This document shows, piece by piece, positions 39,973 to 48,006 of a stretch of DNA of 64,000 bases. A program made the position numbers and the translations under genes. The first letter of the stretch is position 1. The number at the start of each line of letters is the position of its first letter. Under the pieces are notes generated by a model. The model was given only the letters and a program-made list of their open reading frames with translations. It ran no database searches and was not told the DNA's origin. The DNA is from CAWCBH01 sp963793785 (GTDB lineage Bacteria; Actinomycetota; Thermoleophilia; Solirubrobacterales; 70-9), in NCBI GenBank assembly GCA_963793785.1, contig CAWCBH010000003.1, positions 62,001-126,000 of the forward strand. Direction: 5' to 3'.

Positions 39973-41244
39973 CTAGCTGGCGCTTTTGCTGAGTGGAGCG
40001 GGGGGGCCGGACGCCGGCTCCCCCGCCTCCTGCTCGGCCCGCTTTGCCCAGCGGCCCAGCTCGCGCCGGGCGATGACCATCTTGTGCACCTCGTCGGGGC
40101 CGTCGGCGATCCGCAGCATGCGGCTGAAGCGCCACATCGCCGCCAGCGGCGTGTCCTCGGTCATCCCCAGCGAGCCGTGGACCTGGATCGCGCGGTCGAG
40201 CACGTCCATGACCACATTGGCGCCGACGACCTTGATCATCGAGATCTCCTGGCGCGCCGCCCGCTTGCCGGCCGTGTCCATCTTCCAGGCCGCGTAGAGG
40301 GTCAGCAGTCGCGCCTGGTCGACCTCCATCCGTGACTTGGCGACGAAGTCCTGGATGAACTGCTTGTCGGCCAGCTTGCTGCCGAACGACTCCCGCGCGT
40401 TGGCACGACGGCACATCATCTCGATCGCCCGCTCGGCGGTGCCGATCGCCCGCATGCAGTGGTGGATGCGGCCGGGGCCGAGGCGGTCCTGGGCGATCAC
40501 GAACCCGGCCCCCTCCGGCCCGAGCAGGTTGGCGGCCGGGACCCGGCAGTCCTCGTAGCGGATCTCGCAGTGACCGGGGCCGCGGTCATGGCCCATCACC
40601 GGGATCGGCCGGACCAGGTTGAAGCCGGGAGCATCGGTCGGCACCAGGATCATCGAGGCGCGGGCGTAGGGAGCGGCCTCGGGGTCGGTGACGACCATCG
40701 CGATCGCCACATCGGCGCCGACCGCGCCGGAGGTGAACCACTTGTGGCCGTTGATCACCCATTCGTCGCCGTCGCGGACGGCGCGAGTCTGCAGCGTCGT
40801 CGGGTCCGAGCCGGAGACGTCCGGCTCGGTCATCGAGAAGCAGCTGCGGATCTGCCCGTCGAGAAGCGGCGCCAGCCAGCGCTCCTTTTGCTCGTCGGTG
40901 CCGTGCTCGGCGAGGATCTCCATGTTCCCGGTGTCGGGGGCCGAGCAGTTGAAGGCCATCGAGGCGACGACCGGACTGCGTCCCATCTCCTCGCAGAGCA
41001 GCCCGTACTCCCAGTTGGTCAGCCCCGGCCCGTACCGCTCATCGGGGATGAAGAGGTTCCAGAGGCCCTCGGCCTTCGCCCGCTCGCGGATCTCGACCAG
41101 CACCCGGGGATAGGCGACACCGGGGCCGACCTCCTCGTCTAGGCCCTCCATCGCCGCCCGCTCGTTCGGGTAGACGTGCTCGTCCATGAACGCGAGGACG
41201 CGTTCGCGGAGGCTCTCGACCTGCGGGCTCGGGTTGAAGTCCAT
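39973..41244 (-). CDS. Acyl-CoA dehydrogenase (ACAD10/11-like)
   Basis: A 423-residue flavoprotein. N-terminal helices (SLRERVLAFMDEHVYPNE), the FAD-site stretch CFSMTEPDVSGSDPTTLQTR, GHKWFTSGAVGAD, the adenine-contact region IQVHGSLGMTEDTPLA, and the C-terminus MLRIADGPDEVHKM. The phrases FNCSAPDTGNMEIL and DGPDEVH place it in the ACAD11/ACAD10 group rather than the classic short/medium-chain group. I start at ATG 41244. With the nearby kinase and HAD genes it may remove a phosphorylated hydroxyl from hydroxyacyl-CoA so the chain can enter beta-oxidation (inference). Confidence 0.92.
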   Translation of the reverse strand: MDFNPSPQVESLRERVLAFMDEHVYPNERAAMEGLDEEVGPGVAYPRVLVEIRERAKAEGLWNLFIPDERYGPGLTNWEYGLLCEEMGRSPVVASMAFNCSAPDTGNMEILAEHGTDEQKERWLAPLLDGQIRSCFSMTEPDVSGSDPTTLQTRAVRDGDEWVINGHKWFTSGAVGADVAIAMVVTDPEAAPYARASMILVPTDAPGFNLVRPIPVMGHDRGPGHCEIRYEDCRVPAANLLGPEGAGFVIAQDRLGPGRIHHCMRAIGTAERAIEMMCRRANARESFGSKLADKQFIQDFVAKSRMEVDQARLLTLYAAWKMDTAGKRAARQEISMIKVVGANVVMDVLDRAIQVHGSLGMTEDTPLAAMWRFSRMLRIADGPDEVHKMVIARRELGRWAKRAEQEAGEPASGPPAPLSKSAS

Positions 41245-41312
41245 CGCTCTCGGCGTCCTCTCCTCGGGGGTGGGGAGGAGAACGCTAACGCCTGCCGCGC
41301 AGCGGGCGGCAG

Positions 41313-42041
41313 CTAACGCCGGTAGCGGGCAAACAGCTCGCCCCGCTCCTCGAGCAGCCACTCCAGCTCCAGCCCGGCGACCTCCGGCAGCTTTCCCTCG
41401 AGGATCCGCGGCGCCTCGCCGCCGCTCAGCTTCGGGGCGATCGTCAGGAAGACCTCGTCGATCAGCCCCGCCGCCTGCAGCTCGCCGTGCAGGCCCGGTC
41501 CTCCCTCACACAGCAGCGCCCGGACTCCGCGTTCGCGGCGCAGGAAGCTCATCATCTCAACCGGGTCGACGAAGTCCTGATGGCGAACGACACCCAGCGG
41601 AGTCCGAACCTTGGGCGGTTCCGCTTCGGAGGCCGTGAAGACGAGGATCTCGCCGCCGCCGTCGGTGAAGAGCGCTGCATCCCAGGGCAGATCGAGGCGG
41701 CCGCTGACGAGGACCGCAAGAGGGTCGGGGGATAGGCCGCTGCGCTCGCGCAGGGCCCGCAGGCCCGGGTCGGAGACGATGCGGCCGTAGCGCTCGACGC
41801 GCATCGTGCCCGCTCCAATCATCACGGCGTCGAAGCGGGTTCGCAGGTGCTGGAGCATCTCGGTATCGGTCGCGGAGCCGATTGGCCCCGAGCGACCCTC
41901 GATCGCCGCTCGCCCGTCGACGGTCGCCGCGAAGTTGACTGCCACCAATGGCCGGTCGTCGTGCGGGTGCTCGAAGGGGCGGTAGGTCTCGAGCTGCGCC
42001 TCGACCGTGGTCTCGCCCGGCTCGGGCACGAGAACCTGCAT
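41313..42041 (-). CDS. RibD C-terminal/dihydrofolate-reductase-like pyrimidine reductase
   Basis: A 242-residue DHFR-fold reductase: VAVNFAATVDGRAAI near the N-terminus, then MIGAGTMRVERYGR, VFTASEAEPP, and the RibD-type LLCEGGPGLHGELQAAGLIDE and LTIAPKLSGGEAPRIL. Free-standing proteins of this family reduce the ribosyl group of riboflavin pathway intermediates or act on other substrates. No deaminase domain is attached. It lies 10 bp after rpiB on the same strand in a sulfotransferase-rpiB-ribD-like cluster. The substrate is not settled by sequence. Confidence 0.85.
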   Translation of the reverse strand: MQVLVPEPGETTVEAQLETYRPFEHPHDDRPLVAVNFAATVDGRAAIEGRSGPIGSATDTEMLQHLRTRFDAVMIGAGTMRVERYGRIVSDPGLRALRERSGLSPDPLAVLVSGRLDLPWDAALFTDGGGEILVFTASEAEPPKVRTPLGVVRHQDFVDPVEMMSFLRRERGVRALLCEGGPGLHGELQAAGLIDEVFLTIAPKLSGGEAPRILEGKLPEVAGLELEWLLEERGELFARYRR

Positions 42042-42051
42042 TCGGCCTGTC

Positions 42052-42492
42052 CTAAGCCTCGATGTCGCGGAGGTGACTGACGTTGGCGACGTCGTCGGGG
42101 TCCTCGCTCGGCTCTGCGGCGAACCAGGCGTCGAGGATCTCCGCCAGCTCCGCCTCGGAAGTCGAACGCAGGCTCAGCGCCAGAACGTTGGCGTCGTTCC
42201 AGCGGCGGGCACCCGTCGCCGTCGCGGCATCGCCGCAGAGCGCCGCCCGGACGCCCTCGACCTTGTTGGCGGCGATCGACGCTCCGGTGCCGGTCCAACA
42301 GCAGACGACCGCCTGCTGCGCCCGCCCTCGGATACCTCGCGTGCGGCGGCCTCGGAGGCCCAGGCCCAGTCGTCGACGCTCCTCCTCGGCAAGGGCACCG
42401 TGCGGGACCGGCTCGTGCCCGCGCCGCCGCAGCTCGGCGACGATTCCCTCCGCGATCCCGACCCGCTCATCCGCGGCCACCGCGATCCTCAT
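42052..42492 (-). CDS. RpiB/LacA-family sugar-phosphate isomerase (compensating indels)
   Basis: About 146 residues. N-terminus MRIAVAADERVGIAEGIVAEL, active-site Cys region VVCCWTGTGASIAANKVEG, and RALxC-type VRAALCGDAATATGARRWNDANVL. This family interconverts ribose-5-P and ribulose-5-P or related sugars. Residues about 37-55 read as an Arg/Gly-rich stretch in the direct frame; the neighbouring frame gives the expected DDWAWASEAAAREVSEG. That implies an extra base near 42380 and a missing base near 42330 that cancel out. The usual N-terminal phosphate/Asp-His loop is partly altered. It lies 3 bp after the sulfotransferase stop. Confidence 0.78.
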   Translation of the reverse strand: MRIAVAADERVGIAEGIVAELRRRGHEPVPHGALAEEERRRLGLGLRGRRTRGIRGRAQQAVVCCWTGTGASIAANKVEGVRAALCGDAATATGARRWNDANVLALSLRSTSEAELAEILDAWFAAEPSEDPDDVANVSHLRDIEA

Positions 42493-42495
42493 CGT

Positions 42496-43491
42496 CTAGC
42501 GGTAGTCGTTCCAGCGCTCGAACTTGCGACCCGCGAAGTCCTGCAGGGCGGACACGTCGTCACCGAACCGCTCCCGCAGGGTCTCGAAGACCTCGTCGGG
42601 CAGCTTCGGCTTCGGCGCCGACGGCTCCTCCGGGTCGTGGACGATCTTCTCGACGACCCAGCGCATCGACTCCGGCAGCCGGTCGAAGTTGCGGTCGAAG
42701 GAGCGAAAGCCCGGCAGCTTGATCAGCCGCTCCATGAACTGATACTTGTCGCTCTCCTTGGCGCTCGACTTCTCCCACTCGCGCGAGAACTGCTCCGAGG
42801 TGAAGTCCTCGTCGACGCCGGCGAAGCGGAAAGCGCGCCGCATCGTCTCTTCCCGTTCGCCCTGCAGCTCCTCCTGGGTGATCACTTCGATCTGCTCCTC
42901 CTCGAAGAGGTCGAGGTAAGGCTGCAGCTGCATCCAGTACATCGAGCGCTGGACATAGGCGCTGTCGGGCGCCGAAAGCGTCGGCTCCAGCTCCCGCGTC
43001 TCGTACCCGGCTCCCTTCGCGTGGACCCAGTGCGAGAGGATCCGCTTGACCGGGTCGCGGACCATGTAGAGGAGCCGCACGTCGGTGCCCAGCTTGGCGC
43101 GGATCCGCTCGGCAACGCCGCTGAAGCGGGGCAGGTTCGTGTAGTGCGGGGAGGACTCGCCGCGGACTTCGAAGCGGTCGTCGAAGCGGCTCGCGTACCA
43201 ATCCGGGCCGAGGTCCCAGTTCAGCTCGGCGACGAAGTAATTGAGCTCCTTGGGCTTCGACATCTGCACCTGCGGGTGCAGTCCGAGGTAGTGGTGGATG
43301 CTCGTCGTCCCGCACTTGAGGCCGCCGATGATGACCAGGTTGGGCATCGCCGCGTGGCGCTTGCGGCGACGGCGAAAGCCGTGCCGGCGGTCGGCGGCGT
43401 AACGCTCGCGGGCGCGAGCGCACATCGCCTCGTCAGAGGGGTCGCGGGGGGCGTCCACCGGGGCTTTAGGGCGGGTCTCGGCCTCGGTCAT
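42496..43491 (-). CDS. PAPS-dependent sulfotransferase
   Basis: A 331-residue P-loop sulfotransferase. The 5'-phosphosulfate loop is GLKCGTTSIHHYL (57-63 core), the 3'-phosphate-binding segment is YMVRDPVKRILSHW, and NYFVAEL and SPHYTNLP are typical of heparan/deacetylase-type sulfotransferases acting on glycans or lipids. The first 48 residues are charged and Arg-rich; an internal ATG (PNLVIIGG) could be the real start. It is first in a minus-strand group with rpiB and a RibD-like gene. The acceptor is unknown. Confidence 0.87.
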   Translation of the reverse strand: MTEAETRPKAPVDAPRDPSDEAMCARARERYAADRRHGFRRRRKRHAAMPNLVIIGGLKCGTTSIHHYLGLHPQVQMSKPKELNYFVAELNWDLGPDWYASRFDDRFEVRGESSPHYTNLPRFSGVAERIRAKLGTDVRLLYMVRDPVKRILSHWVHAKGAGYETRELEPTLSAPDSAYVQRSMYWMQLQPYLDLFEEEQIEVITQEELQGEREETMRRAFRFAGVDEDFTSEQFSREWEKSSAKESDKYQFMERLIKLPGFRSFDRNFDRLPESMRWVVEKIVHDPEEPSAPKPKLPDEVFETLRERFGDDVSALQDFAGRKFERWNDYR

Positions 43492-43510
43492 GGCGGGCTA
43501 GTGTAGCCCC

Positions 43511-44347
43511 GTGCAACCTTCGCTCCCCTGGCGGGGCCCGGGGCCCGACAGGCCCGATCTACCGCTGCCGCCGGGAAGGATGCCGCTGTTCGCAAGCGGG
43601 GGGATGCGCAAGCGCTGGCGCTATGTCGGCGTCTACGGATCGCAGCTGATGCTCTGCGTCGCGCAATCCCAGGTGGGGCCCTTTCGGCAGTCCTTCTGGC
43701 TGCTCTGGGACCGGCAAGGCCGTCGCCGGTACGCCGGCACGCGGTTGCGCCCGGGAGGGTCTGAGGTGTCGATGGACGGGACCCGCTTCTCAATCCAGAG
43801 CGGCGCCGTCATGGCGCGGCTCGAGCTCGGCGAGGCCGCGCCGATCGAGGCGATCTGCGAGAGCGGTCGCGGATGGGGCTGGACCCGCAAGCGGGCCGGG
43901 GTCCCGGTCATCGGGACGATCGAGATCGAGGGCCGGCGCCGGGAGGTGGAGGCGCTGGGCGTCGACGACGAGTCGGCGGGCTACCACAGCCGCCGAATCC
44001 ACTGGCACTGGTCGGCGGGCGTCGGCAGCACGCGGGACGGCGATGCGCTGGCCTGGAATCTGGTCAGCGGCATCAACGACCCGCCCCGCAGCAGCGAGCG
44101 AGCGGTCTGGCTGCTGGGCTCGGCGCACGAGCCGGCGCCGGTCTCATTCGGCGACGGCGACACGATCCGCTTCGATGCCGGCGGGGAGCTGCGTTTCTCG
44201 TCTGAGGCGGAGCTTTCCCGCGACGACAACGCGCTGTTGCTTCGCTCCCGCTATAGGCATCGCTTCGGCACCTTCTCGGGATCCCTGGACGGAACCGAGA
44301 TCGAGACCGGCTTCGGCGTGATGGAAGAGCACCAGGCCCTGTGGTGA
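43511..44347 (+). CDS. DUF2804-like protein
   Basis: A 278-residue protein without a signal peptide, rich in Trp and beta-strand patterns: RKRWRYVGVYGSQLMLC, RIHWHWSAGVGSTRDGDALA and the end GFGVMEEHQALW. The last motif and the W/G-rich middle resemble the DUF2804 family found in actinobacteria. No catalytic residues are apparent; a lipocalin- or carotenoid-binding-like barrel is possible. GTG start at 43511. It is followed within 5 bp by the membrane protein frame at 44352, so they are likely coupled. Confidence 0.55.
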   Translation: MQPSLPWRGPGPDRPDLPLPPGRMPLFASGGMRKRWRYVGVYGSQLMLCVAQSQVGPFRQSFWLLWDRQGRRRYAGTRLRPGGSEVSMDGTRFSIQSGAVMARLELGEAAPIEAICESGRGWGWTRKRAGVPVIGTIEIEGRRREVEALGVDDESAGYHSRRIHWHWSAGVGSTRDGDALAWNLVSGINDPPRSSERAVWLLGSAHEPAPVSFGDGDTIRFDAGGELRFSSEAELSRDDNALLLRSRYRHRFGTFSGSLDGTEIETGFGVMEEHQALW

Positions 44348-44351
44348 GGCC

Positions 44352-45362
44352 CTGATCACTCGCGCGGACCTGGGATCGAGCGTCCGCTCCTTCCTCGATG
44401 CGGCGGCGGCGTTCTTCGAGAACCTCGCGGCGATCGATTGGCGCGCCTTCGCGGTCGCCCTGGTCTTCTTGGCCGCGATGCAGCTCGCCCGGGCGCGGGC
44501 CTGGCGAAACGTGCTGATGGCGGCCTATCCCGGACGCCCGATCTCCTACCTTCAGCTCTCGGCGGCCTATCTGGCCGGCGCCGGGATCAACGCGATCGTG
44601 CCGGCCCGGGCAGGTGACGCGACAAAGGTCTTCCTCGTCAAGCGGCAGATCCCCGGCTCCTCCTATCCCGCCGTCACCTCGTCGTTTCTGGTCCAGAGCG
44701 TCTTCGACACCACGGCGGGAGTCCTGGTCTTCATCTACGCGTTGACCCAGGGTCTGCTGCCAAGGCCGCCGGAGCTGCCCCGCCTGCCCGCCTTCGAGAT
44801 CTCCTTCTGGGCCGACAATCCACAGCTGCTGCTGTTCACGATCACGGTCCTCGGGGTTGCGTTCGTGGTCGGTTTCGCGATTCTCTCCCGCCGCGCCGAG
44901 GAGTTCTGGCAGCGGATCAAGCAGGGGCTGGCGATCCTGACGACCCCCCGTCGCTACCTGCGAACGGTGGCCTCCTGGCAGGCGGTCGGATGGTTGTGCC
45001 GATTCGGTGCCTTCTGGTTCCTGCTCGAGGCCTTCCAGATCGGCGGCTCGCTCGGCAACGTGGCGCTGGTGATGAGCGTCCAGGCGGTCTCCAACATCGT
45101 CCCCTTCACCCCCGGAGGTGCGGGGGCCCAGCAGGCGCTGCTGGTGGCGACGCTCGAGGGCCCGTCGCGAGCGGCCGTCCTCTCCTATTCGGTCGGCACG
45201 CAGATCGCGATGGCGGCGTGGTCGGTGGTGCTCGGCTTCGCGGCGATCCTGCTCGTCTTCCGCACCACCGACTGGCGGGGCCTGGTCCGCGATGCGGAGA
45301 CCGAGGCGCGTGGCGCCGACCACGGCTCGCTGCCCGCGACTCAGCTCGAGAAGCCCGGGTAG
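44352..45362 (+). CDS. Lysylphosphatidylglycerol synthase TM-type (UPF0104) flippase-like membrane protein
   Basis: About 336 residues with seven or eight helices. The conserved GAGINAIVPARAGDATKVFLVKR-like region (read here as AGINAIVPARAGDATKVF) and VSNIVPFTPGGAGAQQALL are hallmarks of the LPG synthase/glycosyltransferase-2-associated membrane family, thought to move lipid-linked groups. The first helix (DWRAFAVALVFLAAMQLARA) is only encoded if translation starts upstream of TTG 44469, yet no ATG/GTG/TTG exists there. CTG 44352 is the best candidate, just after the DUF2804-like stop. Its 3' end overlaps the convergent TadE-like gene by 22 bp. Confidence 0.75.
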   Translation: MITRADLGSSVRSFLDAAAAFFENLAAIDWRAFAVALVFLAAMQLARARAWRNVLMAAYPGRPISYLQLSAAYLAGAGINAIVPARAGDATKVFLVKRQIPGSSYPAVTSSFLVQSVFDTTAGVLVFIYALTQGLLPRPPELPRLPAFEISFWADNPQLLLFTITVLGVAFVVGFAILSRRAEEFWQRIKQGLAILTTPRRYLRTVASWQAVGWLCRFGAFWFLLEAFQIGGSLGNVALVMSVQAVSNIVPFTPGGAGAQQALLVATLEGPSRAAVLSYSVGTQIAMAAWSVVLGFAAILLVFRTTDWRGLVRDAETEARGADHGSLPATQLEKPG

Positions 45363-46000
45363 ATACCCGGCACCTGCCAACGCCACGGCGGCTGCTCGGA
45401 GGCCGGGAACTCGTAGTGGTTGCGCCCGGGCAGCGTCTCCAGCGGGACCAGCGCCGGGTCGTCGCGGACCAGCACCTCGACCCCGGACGCCGCCGCAACC
45501 TCCGCCGCCGTGGCGCGGCGGACGACTCGTTCCCAGCCCAGACCCGGGCGGTAGAGCCAGTACTCGACCTGCACCCAGCCGGCGGAGCGGCGGCGATCGA
45601 CGACCGCGGTGAAGGCAGTCGTGCGCCGGCCCGACGCCGTCAGATGACGGCCGGCGGAGCCGGGCAGCGGAATCGCGCAGCTCTGGCGCCGGCAGCGGCG
45701 AAAGTCGACCGGCACAAGCGGCAGGCCCGAAGGGCCGATCCGAGCGGCGGGCGAGGGCGCCAGCGCGCGGACGAGGCGGGCCAGGGGCCAGCCGTAGGCA
45801 GGGACCAAGGGGTGATGGCGGCAGGAGCCGGGCAGGAGCGGTCCGCAGGTGATCCGCCGCGCGATCGTCGCGCCCAGCTCCCGGCCACCCTCGAGCCGGC
45901 CGGCCGAGGCGGCGGCGACCGCCGCCAGTGTCACCAACGCGATCAGGGCGACGAGGCCGGCATGCTCGATCGTCGCCGCCCCACGCTCGGGGCCGCGCAT
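45341..46000 (-). CDS. TadE/pilin-like secreted protein
   Basis: A 219-residue protein starting MRGPERGAATIEHAGLVAL followed by a hydrophobic helix (IALVTLAAVAAASAG). The short basic leader, then Gly-Ala-Ala-Thr-Ile-Glu, resembles class III (type IV pilin/TadE) signals, with the Glu at the +5-like position. The remainder is a Cys-containing soluble domain (CGPLLPGSCRHHPL, RRCRRQSC) and a C-terminal Trp/Pro-rich end. No other tad/pil genes are nearby. The start at ATG 46000 is chosen because upstream codons are unconserved Arg/Gly-rich sequence. Function unknown. Confidence 0.6.
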   Translation of the reverse strand: MRGPERGAATIEHAGLVALIALVTLAAVAAASAGRLEGGRELGATIARRITCGPLLPGSCRHHPLVPAYGWPLARLVRALAPSPAARIGPSGLPLVPVDFRRCRRQSCAIPLPGSAGRHLTASGRRTTAFTAVVDRRRSAGWVQVEYWLYRPGLGWERVVRRATAAEVAAASGVEVLVRDDPALVPLETLPGRNHYEFPASEQPPWRWQVPGIYPGFSS

Positions 46001-46111
46001 CGGCGGGTCGTGAGACGCTCGCCACACGCCTTCGACGCTAGGCCGGCGACGCTGACCGGGGACGCGCCGTCCGTCACTTTCCGCTGACGGCTTTCTGCTT
46101 TCATCTCGCCC

Positions 46112-46381
46112 ATGGAAGGCTCGCCGTTCAACCTCTTCGGTGACCCGGACGAGTTCCGTGCCCGGATGGAGGAGCTGTCGGAGCAGATGCAGTCCTCGCA
46201 GCGGGTTGCCTGGGCGGACAACGCGATCAAGCTCGCGGTCGACATGACCGTCGCCTCGATCCAGCGCCTCGAGCTGACCGGCTCCAGCGACGAGCAGGCC
46301 GTACAGGTCCGGGATGCGATCCGGGTCGTGTTTCCGGAGGCGGTGACGCTGGTCCGCGAGGCGCGAGAGGGCCTCTCCTAG
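46112..46381 (+). CDS. Small hypothetical helical protein
   Basis: An 89-residue acidic protein, predicted mostly alpha-helical: DPDEFRARMEELSEQMQSSQ, AIKLAVDMTVASIQRLEL, VRDAIRVVFPEAVTLVREA. No Cys, membrane segment or enzyme motif. It ends 3 bp before the SDR gene and is probably co-transcribed with it. No family recognised. Confidence 0.6.
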   Translation: MEGSPFNLFGDPDEFRARMEELSEQMQSSQRVAWADNAIKLAVDMTVASIQRLELTGSSDEQAVQVRDAIRVVFPEAVTLVREAREGLS

Positions 46382-46384
46382 CCG

Positions 46385-47191
46385 ATGCCGCTGCCGGCGC
46401 CGCGGCAGGGCGCAACCGCCCTCGTCACCGGCGCCTCGTCGGGAATCGGAGCCGAGATCGCGCGGCAGCTCGCCGCGCGCGGGTACGGGGTCACGCTGAC
46501 CGCCCGTCGCGAGGATCGGCTGCTCGAGCTGGCCGCTGAGCTGAACGATCGCCACGGCGCAGCCGCCGGCGTCGTCGCCGCGGACATCGGCGCGGGCGAA
46601 GGCCGGGAGCGGCTCGCAGCCGAGCTGCAACGCCTCGAGCTCGAGGTCGATCTACTGGTCAACAACGCCGGCTTCGGGCACACCGGCGACTTCGTCGAAG
46701 CCGAGCGCGAGCGCCAGGTGGCGATGGTGGCGCTCAACTGCGACGCCGTAGTCGATCTGACCGCACGCTTTCTGCCCTCGATGGTGGCCAACGGCGCCGG
46801 CGCCGTGATCAACATCGCCTCCACCGCGGCCTTCCAGCCGCTGGCCGGAACCGCGACCTACGCCGCCAGCAAGGCATTCGTGCTCAGCTTCAGCGAGGCG
46901 ATCCACAGCGAGCTGAAGGGGACCGGGGTGACGGTTACCGCGGTCTGCCCGGGGCCGGTGCGGACCGAGTTCGCCGAGCAGGCGGGAATCGCCGGAGCGG
47001 AGGAGAAGACGCCGGGGCTGATCTGGATGTCCGCCGAGGACCTCGCCGCCGAGGCGCTGGAAGCGGCCGAGCAGGGCAAGCGCGCGGTCGTGCCCGGGGT
47101 TCTCAACCACGCCGGGTCCCTGCTCGGTCGTCACGCCCCGCGTCGGATCTCTCTCCCTCTCTCGAGGCGGCTCTGGAGGCAGGTGGAATAG
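46385..47191 (+). CDS. Short-chain dehydrogenase/reductase
   Basis: A 268-residue classical SDR: TGASSGIGAEIARQLA, VAADIGAGEG, NNAGFGHTG, catalytic Ser in NIASTAAF, YAASKAF (Tyr/Lys), and PGPVRTEF. The subfamily resembles DltE/YqjQ-type reductases of unknown substrate. ATG at 46385 directly follows the 89-residue gene. The C-terminus is basic (HAPRRISLPLSRRLWRQVE) and may touch the membrane. Its stop overlaps the frame of the alpha/beta-hydrolase-like gene. Confidence 0.88.
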   Translation: MPLPAPRQGATALVTGASSGIGAEIARQLAARGYGVTLTARREDRLLELAAELNDRHGAAAGVVAADIGAGEGRERLAAELQRLELEVDLLVNNAGFGHTGDFVEAERERQVAMVALNCDAVVDLTARFLPSMVANGAGAVINIASTAAFQPLAGTATYAASKAFVLSFSEAIHSELKGTGVTVTAVCPGPVRTEFAEQAGIAGAEEKTPGLIWMSAEDLAAEALEAAEQGKRAVVPGVLNHAGSLLGRHAPRRISLPLSRRLWRQVE

Positions 47192-48006
47192 CGCCGCAAC
47201 CGACCAGCGCCCCGAGCCGAGGCTCGGTCGACGTCGGGGTCGAGCTCTGCTTCTGGGAGCGGGGGAGCGGGCCCGCGGTTCTGTTGGTGCACGAGACCGC
47301 CGCCACCTCCGAGGTCTGGCGCCCGCTCGCGGAGGCGCTCAGCCCCGGGGTGAGGACGATTGCCTACGACCGCCGCGGCTGGGGCGGATCAGGGGCTCCG
47401 GAGCCGTACCTGCGGACGACGATCGAGGAGCAGGCCGCCGACGCGGCCGGCCTGCTGGAGAAGCTGGAGGTCGAGACGGCGATCGTCTGCGGCGCCGGCC
47501 TCGGCGCCGTCGCCGCGCTTGAGCTGCTGCTTCGCCGGCCGGACCTCGTGAAAGCCGCGGCGCTTGTCGAGCCGCCGTTGTTGGCCTTCCTGCCGGAGGC
47601 AACCGAGGGGCTGTCGAGCGATCGCGACGCGATCGAGGCGGCGGTCCGAGAGGGCGGCGCCGAGGCGGCCCTCGACCTCTACCTGCGCGGCGGGACGCCG
47701 TTCCTGGGCCCCGGCGCGGGCCGGATCCCGGAGATCGCGACCGCCGCGGCGCGGCAGCGGCCGCTCAGCCTCTTCGCCGAGCTGCCCGCAGTGGCAGGAT
47801 GGACGATCCGCAGCGCCGACCTGCTCCGGACCGAGGCTCCCTCGCGGATCGTCGTCGGAGCCGCCACGCCGCCGCTGTTGCGGCGGACCTGCGAGGAGCT
47901 CTCCGCGCGCCTCGGCGGCTCGGACCTACTGCGGCTCGGCGGCGAGGGGCTGCCGCACGTCGGCGCCGCTCCCGAGCTCGCGGCCCGGCTCAGGGCGCTC
48001 TTCTAG
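47188..48006 (+). CDS. Alpha/beta-hydrolase-fold protein lacking the Ser nucleophile
   Basis: About 270 residues with the alpha/beta-hydrolase core: VLLVHETAATSEVWRPLA (oxyanion strand), YDRRGWGGSG, and a terminal His in GLPHVGAAPEL. At the nucleophile elbow, where GxSxG is expected, the protein reads GAGLG (codons 47491-47505), with Gly at the catalytic position. It may be a non-enzymatic relative or use a different mechanism. The start is unclear: the frame is open upstream of TTG 47284 to the SDR stop (ATA at 47188) with no standard start, and the first beta strand (VELCFWERGSG) needs this region. It converges on the next gene with a 17-bp overlap. Confidence 0.7.
   Translation: MAPQPTSAPSRGSVDVGVELCFWERGSGPAVLLVHETAATSEVWRPLAEALSPGVRTIAYDRRGWGGSGAPEPYLRTTIEEQAADAAGLLEKLEVETAIVCGAGLGAVAALELLLRRPDLVKAAALVEPPLLAFLPEATEGLSSDRDAIEAAVREGGAEAALDLYLRGGTPFLGPGAGRIPEIATAAARQRPLSLFAELPAVAGWTIRSADLLRTEAPSRIVVGAATPPLLRRTCEELSARLGGSDLLRLGGEGLPHVGAAPELAARLRALF

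Noticed and set aside
44073..46025. A ~650-residue minus-strand frame across the DUF2804-like and flippase-like genes
   Set aside because: Antisense shadow. The plus-strand proteins show family motifs and membrane segments.
46652..47134. A 160-residue minus-strand frame opposite the SDR gene
   Set aside because: Shadow frame. The plus strand has all the SDR motifs in order.
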